Assembly: GCF_019375475.1 (NCBI RefSeq)
Contig: NZ_JAHXGQ010000002.1
Coordinates: 434,001 to 498,000, forward strand
Direction: 5' to 3'
DNA from: Saccharothrix obliqua
GTDB taxonomy: Bacteria > Actinomycetota > Actinomycetes > Mycobacteriales > Pseudonocardiaceae
Length of the DNA stretch: 64,000 nucleotides
In this document: piece by piece, positions 31,589 through 40,837 of the stretch
Layout of the letters: each line of letters begins with the position of its first letter
How positions within the stretch are numbered: the stretch's first letter is position 1
Position numbers and translations under genes: made by a program
Notes under the pieces: generated by a model
Told to the model about the DNA's origin: nothing
The model's input: only the letters and a program-made list of their open reading frames with translations
Database searches by the model: none

Positions 31589-33732
31589 CGCGGCTCACCT
31601 TCGCGGTGCTGCGCGGCGACCGCGACGGCCGGGTCGCCGTCGTGCTCAACGCGCTCGCGACGGCCGTCGGCGTGCTGCTGGTGCTGTGGTTGCTCGCCGT
31701 GCCCGCCGCGCTCGACGCGCGCGAGGCCCGGTCCGCGTGGCGGGCGGGCGCGGCCGGTGACGCCCTGACCGTCGCGGTCACGCGGGACGAGTTCGGCGGG
31801 CGGCTCGTGGAGCGGTTCGACGTCACCGCGCCCGACCCCGGTGCGGTGGCGGTGGCGGCGGGCATCCCCCGGCTGCCCGGACCGGGCGAGGTGCTGTTGT
31901 CGCCCGCGCTGGCGGAGCTGACGCGCACCACGCCCGCGGCACGCCTCGGCGACCGCTTCCCCGGCCGGGTCGTCGGCGAGCTGGGCGCGGCGGCCCTGCG
32001 GTTCCCGGACGAGCTGGTCGCGGTGGTCGGCCACCCGGTCGGCGCGGTGGCCGGACCGGGTCGCCGGGACCTGCTCGGCGGGCCGCCCGGCGACGGCGGC
32101 GAGGCGGCGTACCTGTTGACCGGCGTCGGCCTGGTGGTGCTGGTGGTGCCGTGCCTGGTGCTGGTGGCCTCGGTGGGCAGGCTCACCGAGGCCCGGCGGG
32201 CGCGGCGGCACGCGGCGTTGCGCCTGGCCGGCGCGACACCGGGGTGGACGGCGCGGATGACGGCGGTGGAGGCGGCGGTCGGCGCGGTGCCGGGCGGCGT
32301 GCTGGGCGTGGCCCTGGCGACACCCGCGGCCGGTCTCCCGGCGGCGGTCCCGTGGGGCGGCGGCACGTGGTTCCCGGCGGATTTCACACCGCACCCGGTG
32401 ACCGCGGTCGTGGTGGCGGTGCTCGGGTCCGCGTTGCCGGTCGGCGCGGCGGTGCTCGGGCACGTGCGGGAACTCCGCCGCCCGCCCGTCCCGCCCGGCG
32501 ACCGGCGGGTCACCGCGCGGCGGCTGCTCGTCGTGCTCGCGGCGGCCGGGGTGTTCGCCGGCGGGCTGGTGGCCGCCGGCGAACTGGCCGGGCGGCACCG
32601 GCTGCTGCTGGTGCCGGTCGGCGTCGGCGGGGTGCTGCTGGCGCTGGTGTTCGTCGGGCCGGTGGGGACGTGGCTGGTCGGCCGGGCCGTGTTGCGCTCG
32701 CGCCGCGGGCCGTGGGCGTTGCTGGTCGGCCGCCGGCTGGCGGGCCGCCCGGTGGCGGCGTTCCGGGCGGCGGCGGGTGTGCTGGTGGCGGTGTTCACCG
32801 GGTCCCTGGCGTTGACGACGGCGCCCGCGCTGGAGGCTCAGGTCCGCTTCGACGACGGCACGTGGCGGCCGGGCGCGGTGGTGGCGCACGACGTCGGCGC
32901 GCCCGGGGTGGACGCGGCCCGGCAGGCGGCCGACGTCGTGCCGATGACCACCGCGCTCCTGGTGTCGCGGGGGCGGTCGCACCCGGCGGTGGTGGGCCGG
33001 TGCGCGGACGTCGCCACGGTGCTGACCGGGCTGGTGTGCGCGCCGGGACCCGCCGTGTACGCGCCGGGGCCGCTGGAACCCGGTCTGCGGCTGCACGACC
33101 GGACCGACCGCTCGTACGCGGCGGTCGCGCCGGACGCCCCGGTCCGGCGGCACGGCGGCGGCCCGCTCGTGGTCGTGGACCCGGAACTCGCGCCGTCACT
33201 GGCCACGCGACCCAACAGCGTGGCCGTCGTGACCACGCCCGAGGACCGGGACGTCCGGCGCACGGCCCTGGCGCGGGCGCTGCCCGGTGTCGCGCTGACC
33301 GACCGCGCCGGTACCGACGCGGTCGGCGTGACGTTGCTCGGCGACCTGGAACGCGTCGTGCTGGTCGGTCTGGCGATCGCCGCCGCGCTCGGCGCGGGCG
33401 GCGCGGCGGTGGCGGCGGTCGGCTCCGTGCTCGACCGCCGCCGGGTGCTCGCCGCCCTGGTCGCGGCCGGCACGCCGACCCGCCTGCTGCGCCGTGCGTC
33501 GCGGGCGGAGGTGGTGCTGCCGGTGTGCGTGCTCACGCTCTTCGCGTGCGGCGCGGGTGTCGTGGTCGGCGTCGGGCTGCTGAGCGTGACGTCGGGCGTG
33601 CCGGACGGCACCGCACCCGTGCTCACGCCGTGGATCGCGGCACCGGCGGTGGCGGGCGCGGTGGTCGCGCTCGTCGCGGCGGTCGCGGCGGGGTGGGCGT
33701 TGCGGCGCGTCGGGATCACCGAGCACCACTGA
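31585..33732 (+). CDS. FtsX-like ABC permease, two-repeat form
   Basis: This 715-residue membrane protein has one helix near the N-terminus, an extracytoplasmic region, a helical block (about residues 175-300), further helices near 305-420, a second extracytoplasmic part and a final block of helices near 590-710. This doubled FtsX plan is typical of actinobacterial exporters paired with MacB-type ATPases. It is coupled to the ATPase by ATGA. Very high Gly/Ala/Val content is normal for this family in high-GC hosts. Confidence 0.85.
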   Translation: MTRLTFAVLRGDRDGRVAVVLNALATAVGVLLVLWLLAVPAALDAREARSAWRAGAAGDALTVAVTRDEFGGRLVERFDVTAPDPGAVAVAAGIPRLPGPGEVLLSPALAELTRTTPAARLGDRFPGRVVGELGAAALRFPDELVAVVGHPVGAVAGPGRRDLLGGPPGDGGEAAYLLTGVGLVVLVVPCLVLVASVGRLTEARRARRHAALRLAGATPGWTARMTAVEAAVGAVPGGVLGVALATPAAGLPAAVPWGGGTWFPADFTPHPVTAVVVAVLGSALPVGAAVLGHVRELRRPPVPPGDRRVTARRLLVVLAAAGVFAGGLVAAGELAGRHRLLLVPVGVGGVLLALVFVGPVGTWLVGRAVLRSRRGPWALLVGRRLAGRPVAAFRAAAGVLVAVFTGSLALTTAPALEAQVRFDDGTWRPGAVVAHDVGAPGVDAARQAADVVPMTTALLVSRGRSHPAVVGRCADVATVLTGLVCAPGPAVYAPGPLEPGLRLHDRTDRSYAAVAPDAPVRRHGGGPLVVVDPELAPSLATRPNSVAVVTTPEDRDVRRTALARALPGVALTDRAGTDAVGVTLLGDLERVVLVGLAIAAALGAGGAAVAAVGSVLDRRRVLAALVAAGTPTRLLRRASRAEVVLPVCVLTLFACGAGVVVGVGLLSVTSGVPDGTAPVLTPWIAAPAVAGAVVALVAAVAAGWALRRVGITEHH

Positions 33733-33783
33733 GAGCACTGCTTTCCGAGCGCGCCGGACCGGCGCTGAACGAGGGTGGGTCAC

Positions 33784-35026
33784 GTGAGGATGTCCGGCGG
33801 TTTCCGCTCCGCGCTGGTGATCGGCGGGCAGGGTGTGCGGACGCGCAAGCTGCGGACGTTCCTGTCGGCGGTCAGCCTGTTCCTCGGTGTCCTCGCGGTG
33901 TTGACCGTGCAGGCGGGCGCGGAGATCGCGGAGCGCGCGATGCTCAGCGGGGCCGAGCTGACGCAGGGCGTCGACGGACGGCACGCTCCGGATGGGCGTG
34001 CCGGGGGACGGCGACGCGCCCGAGGTGGTCGAGCGGACGTTGGCCGGGCGCACCGACGCGGCGGCCGTGCACACCGCGAGGGCCGTCATCGGCGAACCGG
34101 GCGTGCGGCCGGTCAACGACGGCGCGCTGCCGTTCGACCGCCCGCGTGCCAACGGCTCGTGCCCGGCGGGTTGCGCCGTGGACGGCCAGGCGGTCGAGGT
34201 GAAGCTCAAGGCGTTGACCGGCGACATCCGCGCGTTCCGCCCGTTGCGCGTGGTTTCCGGGCAGTGGCTGGACTTCACCACCGCGCCGTCCCTCGCGCCG
34301 GGCGTCGTGCTGAACGAGGAGGCGGCGAAGGGCCTGCGGCAGCACCGGGTGCCGGCGGAGATGGCGGTGACCGGTGCGACGGCCAACCTCACGCCGAGGG
34401 TCGTCGGCGTGGTGACCGACGGCGATCCGCAGCCCTCGGCGTACGTGCGGGTGGACGAACTGCGCACCTGGGTGCCCGGCGGGGACGGGTCGCGGATGAC
34501 GGTCATGTTCACGCCTTCGTCGGGTGAACTGGCCCGCACCCTCCGTGCCCGCCTGGTCGCCGCGGGCGTGGCCGAGGAGGCACTGGCGATCGACGTGATC
34601 GACGCGCGGGCCGAGGTCGAGCACCAGTTGGCGTTGCTGCGGTGGATCTTCCTGGGCATGGCGGGCCTCGTGCTGCTGATCGGCGTGGCGGGCGTCCTCA
34701 ACGTGGGCCTGGCCGCGGTCGGCGAGCGGGTCGAGGAATTCGCCCTCCGCCGTGCCGTGGGCACACCCCGCCTCCTGCTCGCGGCCATCGTCCTGGCGGA
34801 AACCCTGCTCACCGGCCTGCTCACCGCCGCCGCTGTCGGCGTGGGCGTGGTCGGCCTGCGGGCGGCGGCGTCCGTCCTGGCGCACCCCGCGCTGACCGGC
34901 GTGGCGTTCCCGTGGCAGGCGGCCGTCGCCGGCGTCGTCGCCGGCCTGACCGCGGGCCTGCTCGGCGGCCTGGTCCCGGCCATCCGCGCGGCACGCATCC
35001 CGATCGCGGCGGTGATGCGCGCCTGA
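33784..35026 (+). pseudogene. FtsX/MacB-like permease broken by a frameshift
   Basis: The N-terminal part (from the GTG at 33784: first helix SAVSLFLGVLAVLTV, then QAGAEIAERAM) and the C-terminal part (periplasmic domain and three helices, from base 33992) lie in different frames. At 33973-33980 the four bases GACG occur twice in tandem. Removing one copy restores a smooth reading, VDGTLRMGVPGDGD, across the junction. The intact product would be about 412 residues with MacB topology and would end in the usual helix block with VPAIRAARI. Either a recent inactivating slippage or a sequencing error explains it. Confidence 0.82.
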
Positions 35027-35058
35027 CCGGCAGGCGCTCCACAAAGTTTCCGATCCGA

Positions 35059-35090
35059 AAACTTGCGTGACACGTAAGTTTGGCTACGCT
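35059..35090 (+). promoter_or_regulatory. Large palindromic operator and promoter of the FAD hydroxylase gene
   Basis: The arms AAACTT-N-CGTG (35059-35069) and CACG-N-AAGTTT (35071-35081) form a near-perfect 23-bp palindrome with a single mismatched pair. An extra AAAGTTT half-site lies at 35043-35049. A -10-like TACGCT (35085-35090) follows. The shape suits a TetR or MarR dimer. No such regulator is adjacent; the nearest TetR (26883-27425) already has a different operator. Confidence 0.65.
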
Positions 35091-35122
35091 GGTGCCCTCG
35101 GATCAGGAGGAGGCGCGGGAAC

Positions 35123-36670
35123 GTGGACGTGGTGGTCGTCGGTGGTGGGCCGAACGGGATGGTGGTGGCCGGTGAGTTGGCGCTGGGCGGGGTTCGCGTG
35201 GTGGTGCTGGAGCGGAACGCGGGGGTGAATTCCGAGCCCCGGTCCAACGGGCTCGTCGGGCAGGTCGTCCGGCTGGTCGACCGGCGCGGCCTGTACGAGC
35301 GGCTGGCCGGTCGGGACGGGCCGCCGCGGGCCAACGACGGCTACTTCATGTTCGCCGCGCTGCCGCTCGACCTCGGGGTGCTCGCGGACAGCCCCGTGCA
35401 CAACCTGCCGGTGCCCGAAGCCGACATGGTCCGGGTGCTCGCGGAACGCGCGCGGGAACTCGGGGTCGACATCCGGCGTGGCCACGAGGTGGTCGGGCTC
35501 GGGCAGGACGAGGACGGCGTCACGCTCACCGTCGACGGTCCCGACGGCGCGTACCGGCTGCGCACCCGGTACGTCGTCGGCGCGGACGGCGCGCACAGCT
35601 CCGTCCGCAAGGCCACCGGCATCGGGTTCCCCGGCGTCACCCACGACCGCACGACGAACCGCACCGCGCACGTCACCGTGCCGGCCGACCGGCTGGACCC
35701 GGCGTCGGGGGCGCTGCTCGTCCCGGGCCACGGGCCGGTGCTGCCGTTCCTGCCCATCCGCACCGCGCGCGGCGGGTTCTCGTACGCGCCGCTGCCCGGC
35801 CGTCCCCCGCTGGTCGCCACCACCGAGTGGGACCAGCCGGCGTCCGACGCGCCGATGAGCCTGGACGAGCTGCGGACCAGCGTCCGCCGCGTGCTCGGGG
35901 CGGACGTGCCGCTCGGGCCGCCGCCGGGACCCGGCCCGCACGTGCTGCGCAGGCTCGACGGCGGCAACACGCGGGTCGCCGAGCGGTACCGGGACGGGCG
36001 GGTGTTCCTGGTCGGGGACGCCGCCCACGTGTTCTCCGCCGGCGGCACCGGGCTCAACGTCGGCGTGCAGGACGCGCTGAACCTGGGCTGGAAGCTCGCC
36101 GCCGCGGTGCGGGGCGACGTCGACGTCCTCGACACCTACGAGGCCGAGCGCCGTCCCGCCGCCGACCGCACCGTCACGTTCGCCCGCGCCCAGGGTGCGT
36201 TGCTGGCACCGGGCGACGACGTCACGGGCCTGCGCGAGCTGTTCGGCGAACTGCTCGCCCAGCCCGGCGTGGTGCGGGTGCTCGCCGACCTGGTGGCGGG
36301 CGCGGACGTCCGCTACCCGATCGGCGAGCACCCGGCGGTCGGCCTGCCCGCACCGGAGCTGGACCTGCGCTTGGACGACGGCGTGGTCCGGCTCTCGGCG
36401 CTGGCGGCGGTCCGGCGGGCGCGGCCGGTGCTGGTCGACCTCACCGCCGGGGGCCTGCGCGTGCCCGGCGTGGAGGTGGTCCGCGCCGAGGCGGACACCG
36501 ACCTCACCGCCCTGCTGCTGCGCCCCGACTCGTACGTGGCGTGGGCGTCGAACGATGCCCACCCCGACGAGGACGCGTTGCGCGCGACCGCCCGCCGGTG
36601 GTTCGGGCCGGTCACTGGTAGGAGATCATCACCGGTGTCGGCCGACGGGTCATCGTCTGCTCCGGCGTGA
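35123..36670 (+). CDS. FAD-dependent aromatic hydroxylase, PHBH/RdmE-like
   Basis: This 515-residue flavoprotein has the Rossmann GVVGGGPNG-type start (VVGGGPNGMVVAGEL), the DG motif VVGADGAHSSVRKATG and the FAD-ribityl motif FLVGDAAHVFSAGGTGLNVG. A C-terminal thioredoxin-like extension is present, as in MhpA and polyketide hydroxylases. It should use NADPH and O2 to hydroxylate an aromatic ring; the substrate is unknown. The GTG at 35123 follows AGGAGGAG (35105-35112). Its last 59 bases overlap the convergent lipoprotein gene. Confidence 0.88.
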   Translation: MDVVVVGGGPNGMVVAGELALGGVRVVVLERNAGVNSEPRSNGLVGQVVRLVDRRGLYERLAGRDGPPRANDGYFMFAALPLDLGVLADSPVHNLPVPEADMVRVLAERARELGVDIRRGHEVVGLGQDEDGVTLTVDGPDGAYRLRTRYVVGADGAHSSVRKATGIGFPGVTHDRTTNRTAHVTVPADRLDPASGALLVPGHGPVLPFLPIRTARGGFSYAPLPGRPPLVATTEWDQPASDAPMSLDELRTSVRRVLGADVPLGPPPGPGPHVLRRLDGGNTRVAERYRDGRVFLVGDAAHVFSAGGTGLNVGVQDALNLGWKLAAAVRGDVDVLDTYEAERRPAADRTVTFARAQGALLAPGDDVTGLRELFGELLAQPGVVRVLADLVAGADVRYPIGEHPAVGLPAPELDLRLDDGVVRLSALAAVRRARPVLVDLTAGGLRVPGVEVVRAEADTDLTALLLRPDSYVAWASNDAHPDEDALRATARRWFGPVTGRRSSPVSADGSSSAPA

Positions 36671-38141
36671 GCATCGGGTGGTCCTCGTCGTAGAAGTTCT
36701 TCCACCCCAGCGGCAGGTCACCGGGTCGCGCCCCGACCACCGCCGCCCAGGTGTCGTCCTTCTGCGCGGTGGAGCCCTGGCCGTCCATGTGGATCAGCAC
36801 GGCCAGCTCGTCGCGCGAGGTGTCCAGCGCCTGCTCGTCGCGGATCATGGTGAGCTGGAACTGGTGCACCACGACCAGCTTCTGCGGCAGCTTGGCGCGG
36901 GCCGTGAGGTCCGCCAGCCACGTCGTGACCTCGTTGATCTCCGCCGCGTCGACGCCGCCGATCTGGCGCAGCGGCACCTGGTCGGGACCGAGCTTCCACT
37001 CCGGGTCGATCGCCAGGCCGACGTTCGGCATCTCCAGCAGCGACGCGTAGCGCTTCGCCTGGTCGACCAGCGCGGCCCGCCCGGGTTGCAGGTCGAGCAC
37101 CACGTAGAGCCCGGCCTCGCTCGCCCGCCGCACCCACGGGAGCAGCGTCTCCACCTCCGCCTCGCCCGAGTAGTCGCCGTCCGGGCCGGGATCGCCCTGC
37201 GCGACCGTGGCGATGATCTCGAACGCGGGCGTCACCGGCACGTCGCTGAGGGGTTCGTACTGCTTGGCCAGCTCCTTGGCCCGGGTGATGCTCTCCTCCA
37301 CGTCCTGCTCGCCGAGCACGCCCAGCACGGGCGCGCCGGGGTGGCCGTACAGGCAGACCAGCCGCCGGCCGGGCAGCACGAGCTGACCGCCGCCGGGCAG
37401 GGCGGGCGCCTGCGCCGCCGTGTCCAGCCGGGCACGCAGGCGCTCACCGGACCCGAACCGACCGCCCAGCGCCAGCACGGAGCCGGCCGGGCGCCGGTGC
37501 AGCTGCTCGACCACGGCCGGGTCGGCACGCGGGTCGGCGCCGCGCACGGTGACCACCTCGGCCCGCGCCGCGCGGGCGGTCGCGATCGCGGTGGCGTCGT
37601 CGCGGTCAGGGTCGACCAGCACGGTGACCCCGGCGGGCTCGGGCGCGCGGGTCGCCGGCAGCCCTTCCGGCGACGTGCCGTCCGCGGTGGCGTCGACGCC
37701 GACCACCGACGCCGGACCACCCCACGCCTCGACCTCACGACGTGCGTCCGCGCCCACCGCGACCACCGAGCCGGGCGCGAGCCTGGTCACCTCGCGGCGC
37801 ACCTCCTCGGGTCCACCGGCGGCCGTCAGCAGCACGGGCACGCCCAGCCGCTCGGCCGCGGCGCCCGCGGTGCGGACCGCCTTCTCGTCACCGGCGGACG
37901 CCACCACCACGACCGGAGCGCTGCGGAACAACGCCGCGCTGGCCGCGACCGCCGACTCCACCCCGGGACGCGCGTCCAGCACGGTCGTCGGGCCGGACGG
38001 GACCACGACCTCGGCGACGGGCGCGTTCGCCCCGGTCGTCGAGGTGGAATCCGCCGAGCCGATCGTGCACCCGGCGAGCAGCACGGCCGCCGACGCGCCC
38101 GCCAACCAGCGCCGCGACCTCGCGGACAGCAGATTTCGCAA
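36612..38141 (-). CDS. Lipoprotein with cell-wall-binding-repeat-like N-terminal domain
   Basis: This 509-residue protein starts best at a TTG (38141): GGAGG sits 7-8 bases before it and the resulting signal is basic (RNLLSARSRR) with lipobox LLAGC. In-frame GTG (38168) is an alternative. The first 200 residues have repeated patterns such as APVVVVASAGDEKAVRTAG and VPVLLTAAGG, like CWB2 cell-wall-binding repeats. The second half (from about residue 250) is a TIM-barrel-like region with ITRAKELAKQYEPLSDVPVT and VGLAIDPEWKLGP and no known activity. It is likely anchored on the outer face of the membrane. Confidence 0.72.
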   Translation of the reverse strand: MRNLLSARSRRWLAGASAAVLLAGCTIGSADSTSTTGANAPVAEVVVPSGPTTVLDARPGVESAVAASAALFRSAPVVVVASAGDEKAVRTAGAAAERLGVPVLLTAAGGPEEVRREVTRLAPGSVVAVGADARREVEAWGGPASVVGVDATADGTSPEGLPATRAPEPAGVTVLVDPDRDDATAIATARAARAEVVTVRGADPRADPAVVEQLHRRPAGSVLALGGRFGSGERLRARLDTAAQAPALPGGGQLVLPGRRLVCLYGHPGAPVLGVLGEQDVEESITRAKELAKQYEPLSDVPVTPAFEIIATVAQGDPGPDGDYSGEAEVETLLPWVRRASEAGLYVVLDLQPGRAALVDQAKRYASLLEMPNVGLAIDPEWKLGPDQVPLRQIGGVDAAEINEVTTWLADLTARAKLPQKLVVVHQFQLTMIRDEQALDTSRDELAVLIHMDGQGSTAQKDDTWAAVVGARPGDLPLGWKNFYDEDHPMLTPEQTMTRRPTPVMISYQ

Positions 38142-38496
38142 GCCCTTTCCTCCAGTCCGGGTGACCACCTGGCCACCGTATCGGCCCCGCGGCGGGTCGG
38201 CAGGACGGACCACTCGCCGGGGGCGAAGACGATTCGCCGCACGACTGTCTACAGTGGAATGACAGTAGCGGAGTCCGCGGTACCGCTCATTTCGGGTCCA
38301 CAGTGGACCAAACGCGTCGTGCAGCCTGCACCTCAGGGCTTTCCGGGCCCGCGCAGGCACGGAACACCACCCCGGGAAGCAGCCGGGCGACCCGGTCGGT
38401 GTCCGCACCCGGCGGATCGCGAGTTGCGTTGGTCACCCGTTCGAGTCGTCGGCCACCGCGGGACGCGTAAACGCGGACCCACCCGGGTAGCAACCG
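38142..38496. other. Intergenic region with two palindromes
   Basis: This 355-base divergent gap holds no supported gene. ACTGTC (38244-38249) and GACAGT (38261-38266) form an inverted repeat spanning a -10-like TACAGT. GGTCCAC-A-GTGGACC (38295-38309) is a perfect 15-bp palindrome. Both could be regulator sites for the lipoprotein or the GT2 gene. Neither matches the actinobacterial LexA box. Confidence 0.45.
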
Positions 38497-39378
38497 GTGG
38501 TGGCCCAGACGACGGTGGTGATCGCCACGCGCGACCGCGCGGACGAGTTGGTGCACACGTTGGAGCGCTTGCGGGAGCTGTCGGTGCCCGTGGTGGTCGT
38601 GGACAACGGGTCGTCCGACGACACGGTGGCCCGTGTGCGACGGGATTTCCCGTGGGTGGACGTCATCGAGCTGAAGCACAACGTGGGCGCGTCGGCACGC
38701 AACCACGGTGTTCGACGAGCACGCACGCGGTACGTGGCGTTCAGCGACGACGATTCGTGGTGGGCGCCGGACGCGCTGGTCAAAGCGGAGGCGTTGTTCC
38801 GGCGGTACCCGCGGCTGGGCCTGGTGGCGGCGCGGATCGTGGTCGAGCCCGAGGGGCGCGTCGACCCGGTGTGCGCCGAGATGGCGTTCTCGCCGCTGGG
38901 TCGCGCCGACGACCTGCCCGGCCCCTCGGTGCTGGGTTTCGTGTGCTGCGCCTCGGTCGTGCGCCGCGGGGCGTTCCTGCGGGTGGGCGGGTTCAACCCG
39001 GTGCTGTTCTTCCCCGGCGAGGAGCGCCTGTTCTCCTGGGACCTCACCGCGGCCGGGTGGGCGTGCTGCTACGTGGACGACGTGGTGGCCCACCACCGGC
39101 CGTCCAAGGTGCGCGGGCCGTCCGCCGTCCGGCGCCGGGCGGAGCTGCGCAACGACCTGCTCACCACGTGGCTGCGGCGCCCGCCCGGGGTGGCGCTGGC
39201 CGAGGCGGTGGCGCTGGGCAGGCGCGGGGTCGGCGACGAGGACGCGCGGGCGGCGCTGGCCGGCGCGCTGCGGAAGCTGCCCGCGGTCGTCGGGCAGCGG
39301 CGTCGCCTGCCCGCCGAGGTGGAGCGCCAGGTCGCGTTGCTCGACCGGTCGGCCCGCGTGGTGTCGCCCGCCCGCTGA
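38497..39378 (+). CDS. Glycosyltransferase family 2, soluble
   Basis: This 293-residue enzyme has a GT-A fold: TTVVIATRDRADELVHTLER at the start, VVVDNGSSDDT and the metal-binding FSDDDSWW. HNVGASARNHGV is the usual acceptor-side motif. No membrane helix is visible, unlike the first gene in the window. It should transfer a sugar from a nucleotide donor; the product is unknown. The start is one of two adjacent GTG codons (38497, 38500). The stop sits in a perfect palindrome, GCTGACGCGTCAGC (39374-39387), shared with the convergent hydrolase. Confidence 0.88.
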   Translation: MVAQTTVVIATRDRADELVHTLERLRELSVPVVVVDNGSSDDTVARVRRDFPWVDVIELKHNVGASARNHGVRRARTRYVAFSDDDSWWAPDALVKAEALFRRYPRLGLVAARIVVEPEGRVDPVCAEMAFSPLGRADDLPGPSVLGFVCCASVVRRGAFLRVGGFNPVLFFPGEERLFSWDLTAAGWACCYVDDVVAHHRPSKVRGPSAVRRRAELRNDLLTTWLRRPPGVALAEAVALGRRGVGDEDARAALAGALRKLPAVVGQRRRLPAEVERQVALLDRSARVVSPAR

Positions 39379-39382
39379 CGCG

Positions 39383-40180
39383 TCAGCCGTCGGCGGCCCG
39401 CCACAGGTCGCTCAGCGCCGCGTTGACCGGCCCGGGGTGCTGGACGTGCGGGTAGTAGCCCGGCACGGTCAGCAGCTCGGCGCCGACCCGCTCGGCGATG
39501 ACCTCGGCCGCGGCCATCAGCGGCGCGCCGGCCAGCCGCCGGTACTCCGCCGGCGCGCCGGACCAGTCGCCACGCACCACCAGGGTCGGCCACGGGGCGT
39601 CGGCCAGCGGTTCCAACGGCGTCGGCGCGTCCCAGCAGGGCCGCTCCCCCATCGCCGCGCGTGCCGCCCGCAAACGCTCGGACGTCGGCTCGGCCGGCGT
39701 CATGCCCACGGCCTCCGCGGTCAGCCGGAGGTAGTCGTGCGGCGTCAGGTCCGGCGGCAGCGCCACGGTGGCGGAGCGGTTGCGCCGCAGGGCTTCGGCC
39801 ACGACCGGGTGCGCCTCGGCGGCCCGCAGGGCGCCGGGCTGGATCAGGCACAGCGACCGCACGAGGTCCGGGCGGCGCGCGGCGGCGAGCATCGCGCCGA
39901 CCGCGCCGTAGGAGTGGCCCACCAGGTGCGCGCCGGAACCGAGCAGGTGGACGACGTCCTCGGCGTCGACGGCGTAGTCGGTCGTGTGCGGGCCGGCCAG
40001 GTCCGGGCTCGCGCCGTGACCACGCCGGTCGACCAGCAGCAGCGTGCGCTCGACTGCCAACGGGCGTTGGTTGCCGAACCCGTAGAGGTCGTCCGACCCC
40101 CAACTGAGGACACCGTGGACGAACACCGCGGGAGGAGCGTCGGCGGGACCCGGTAAGACGGTCGCATGAACGGCTGCCAT
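39383..40180 (-). CDS. Alpha/beta hydrolase
   Basis: This 265-residue hydrolase has VFVHGVLSWGSDD near the start (oxyanion hole), DRRGHGAS, the nucleophile elbow GHSYGA and a C-terminal catalytic His in PGYYPHVQHPGP. It belongs to the broad epoxide hydrolase/haloperoxidase-like group, and the substrate is open. ATG start at 40180. It converges with the GT2 gene and is divergent from the M15 peptidase. Confidence 0.85.
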   Translation of the reverse strand: MAAVHATVLPGPADAPPAVFVHGVLSWGSDDLYGFGNQRPLAVERTLLLVDRRGHGASPDLAGPHTTDYAVDAEDVVHLLGSGAHLVGHSYGAVGAMLAAARRPDLVRSLCLIQPGALRAAEAHPVVAEALRRNRSATVALPPDLTPHDYLRLTAEAVGMTPAEPTSERLRAARAAMGERPCWDAPTPLEPLADAPWPTLVVRGDWSGAPAEYRRLAGAPLMAAAEVIAERVGAELLTVPGYYPHVQHPGPVNAALSDLWRAADG

Positions 40181-40293
40181 GCCGTCACGGTAGTACCCGG
40201 TTGTCGCACAACGCGCACAAAGCTCGCATCGAACGCGGACATCCCGCGGGCACCGTCGGAGGGGTCAAGCTCCGGCTCCACCTGTGAGGGAAC

Positions 40294-40833
40294 ATGTTTC
40301 GCCGTTGGTCGTGCGCGTCCGTGAAGGTCCTGCTGGTCGGTGTGCTCGCGTTGGCGGCCTGCTCACCCGGCGGGTCCGGCCCGTCGGCGCCCGCGGCGGA
40401 GGAGGACGGGAGCATCCCGGAGAACACCGGCATCTCGCCCTACCGGTCCGAGCACGCCGCGATCCGCAAGCTCGACCCCGACCTGCTGGCGGCCGTGCGG
40501 CAGGCGACGGAGGACGCCAAGGCGGCCGGCATCAAGGTCACCGTGACCTCGGGTTGGCGGAGCAGGGCCTACCAGCAGCGCCTGCTCGACCAGGCCGTGA
40601 CCCGGTACGGCAGCGTGACCGAGGCACGCCGGTTCGTCAGCACGCCGGACACCTCGGCGCACGTGACCGGCAAGGCCGTCGACATCGGCCCGACCGACGC
40701 CGCCGACTGGGTCGGCCGCAAGGGCGCGGCCTACGGGTTGTGCCAGGTGTACACCAACGAGATGTGGCACTTCGAGCTGCTGACCACGCCCGGCGGTGAG
40801 TGCCCGGTGCAACGCGCCGACGCGGCGGGCTGA
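40294..40833 (+). CDS. D-Ala-D-Ala carboxypeptidase-like lipoprotein, M15B (VanY) family
   Basis: This 179-residue lipoprotein has a lipobox LAAC at Cys23. The M15 zinc site is visible: SGWRSRAYQQRL, then SAHVTGKAVDIGP (first His and Asp) and EMWHFEL (second His). It should trim the terminal D-Ala of peptidoglycan stem peptides at the outer membrane face. GAGGG precedes the ATG at 40294. The stop overlaps the palindrome CTGACCGGTCAG (40830-40841), which also contains the stop of the convergent GST gene. A two-Cys pair (GLCQ, GECP) may form a disulfide. Confidence 0.9.
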   Translation: MFRRWSCASVKVLLVGVLALAACSPGGSGPSAPAAEEDGSIPENTGISPYRSEHAAIRKLDPDLLAAVRQATEDAKAAGIKVTVTSGWRSRAYQQRLLDQAVTRYGSVTEARRFVSTPDTSAHVTGKAVDIGPTDAADWVGRKGAAYGLCQVYTNEMWHFELLTTPGGECPVQRADAAG

Positions 40834-40837
40834 CCGG

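Noticed and set aside
32151-34202. A single long frame joining the two FtsX permeases
   Set aside because: This frame is an Arg/Gly/Ala-rich shadow. The true permease sequences lie in other frames.
36195-39455. Plus-strand open frame of 1086 codons
   Set aside because: It runs antisense to the lipoprotein and out of frame with the FAD hydroxylase and GT2. It has no domain.
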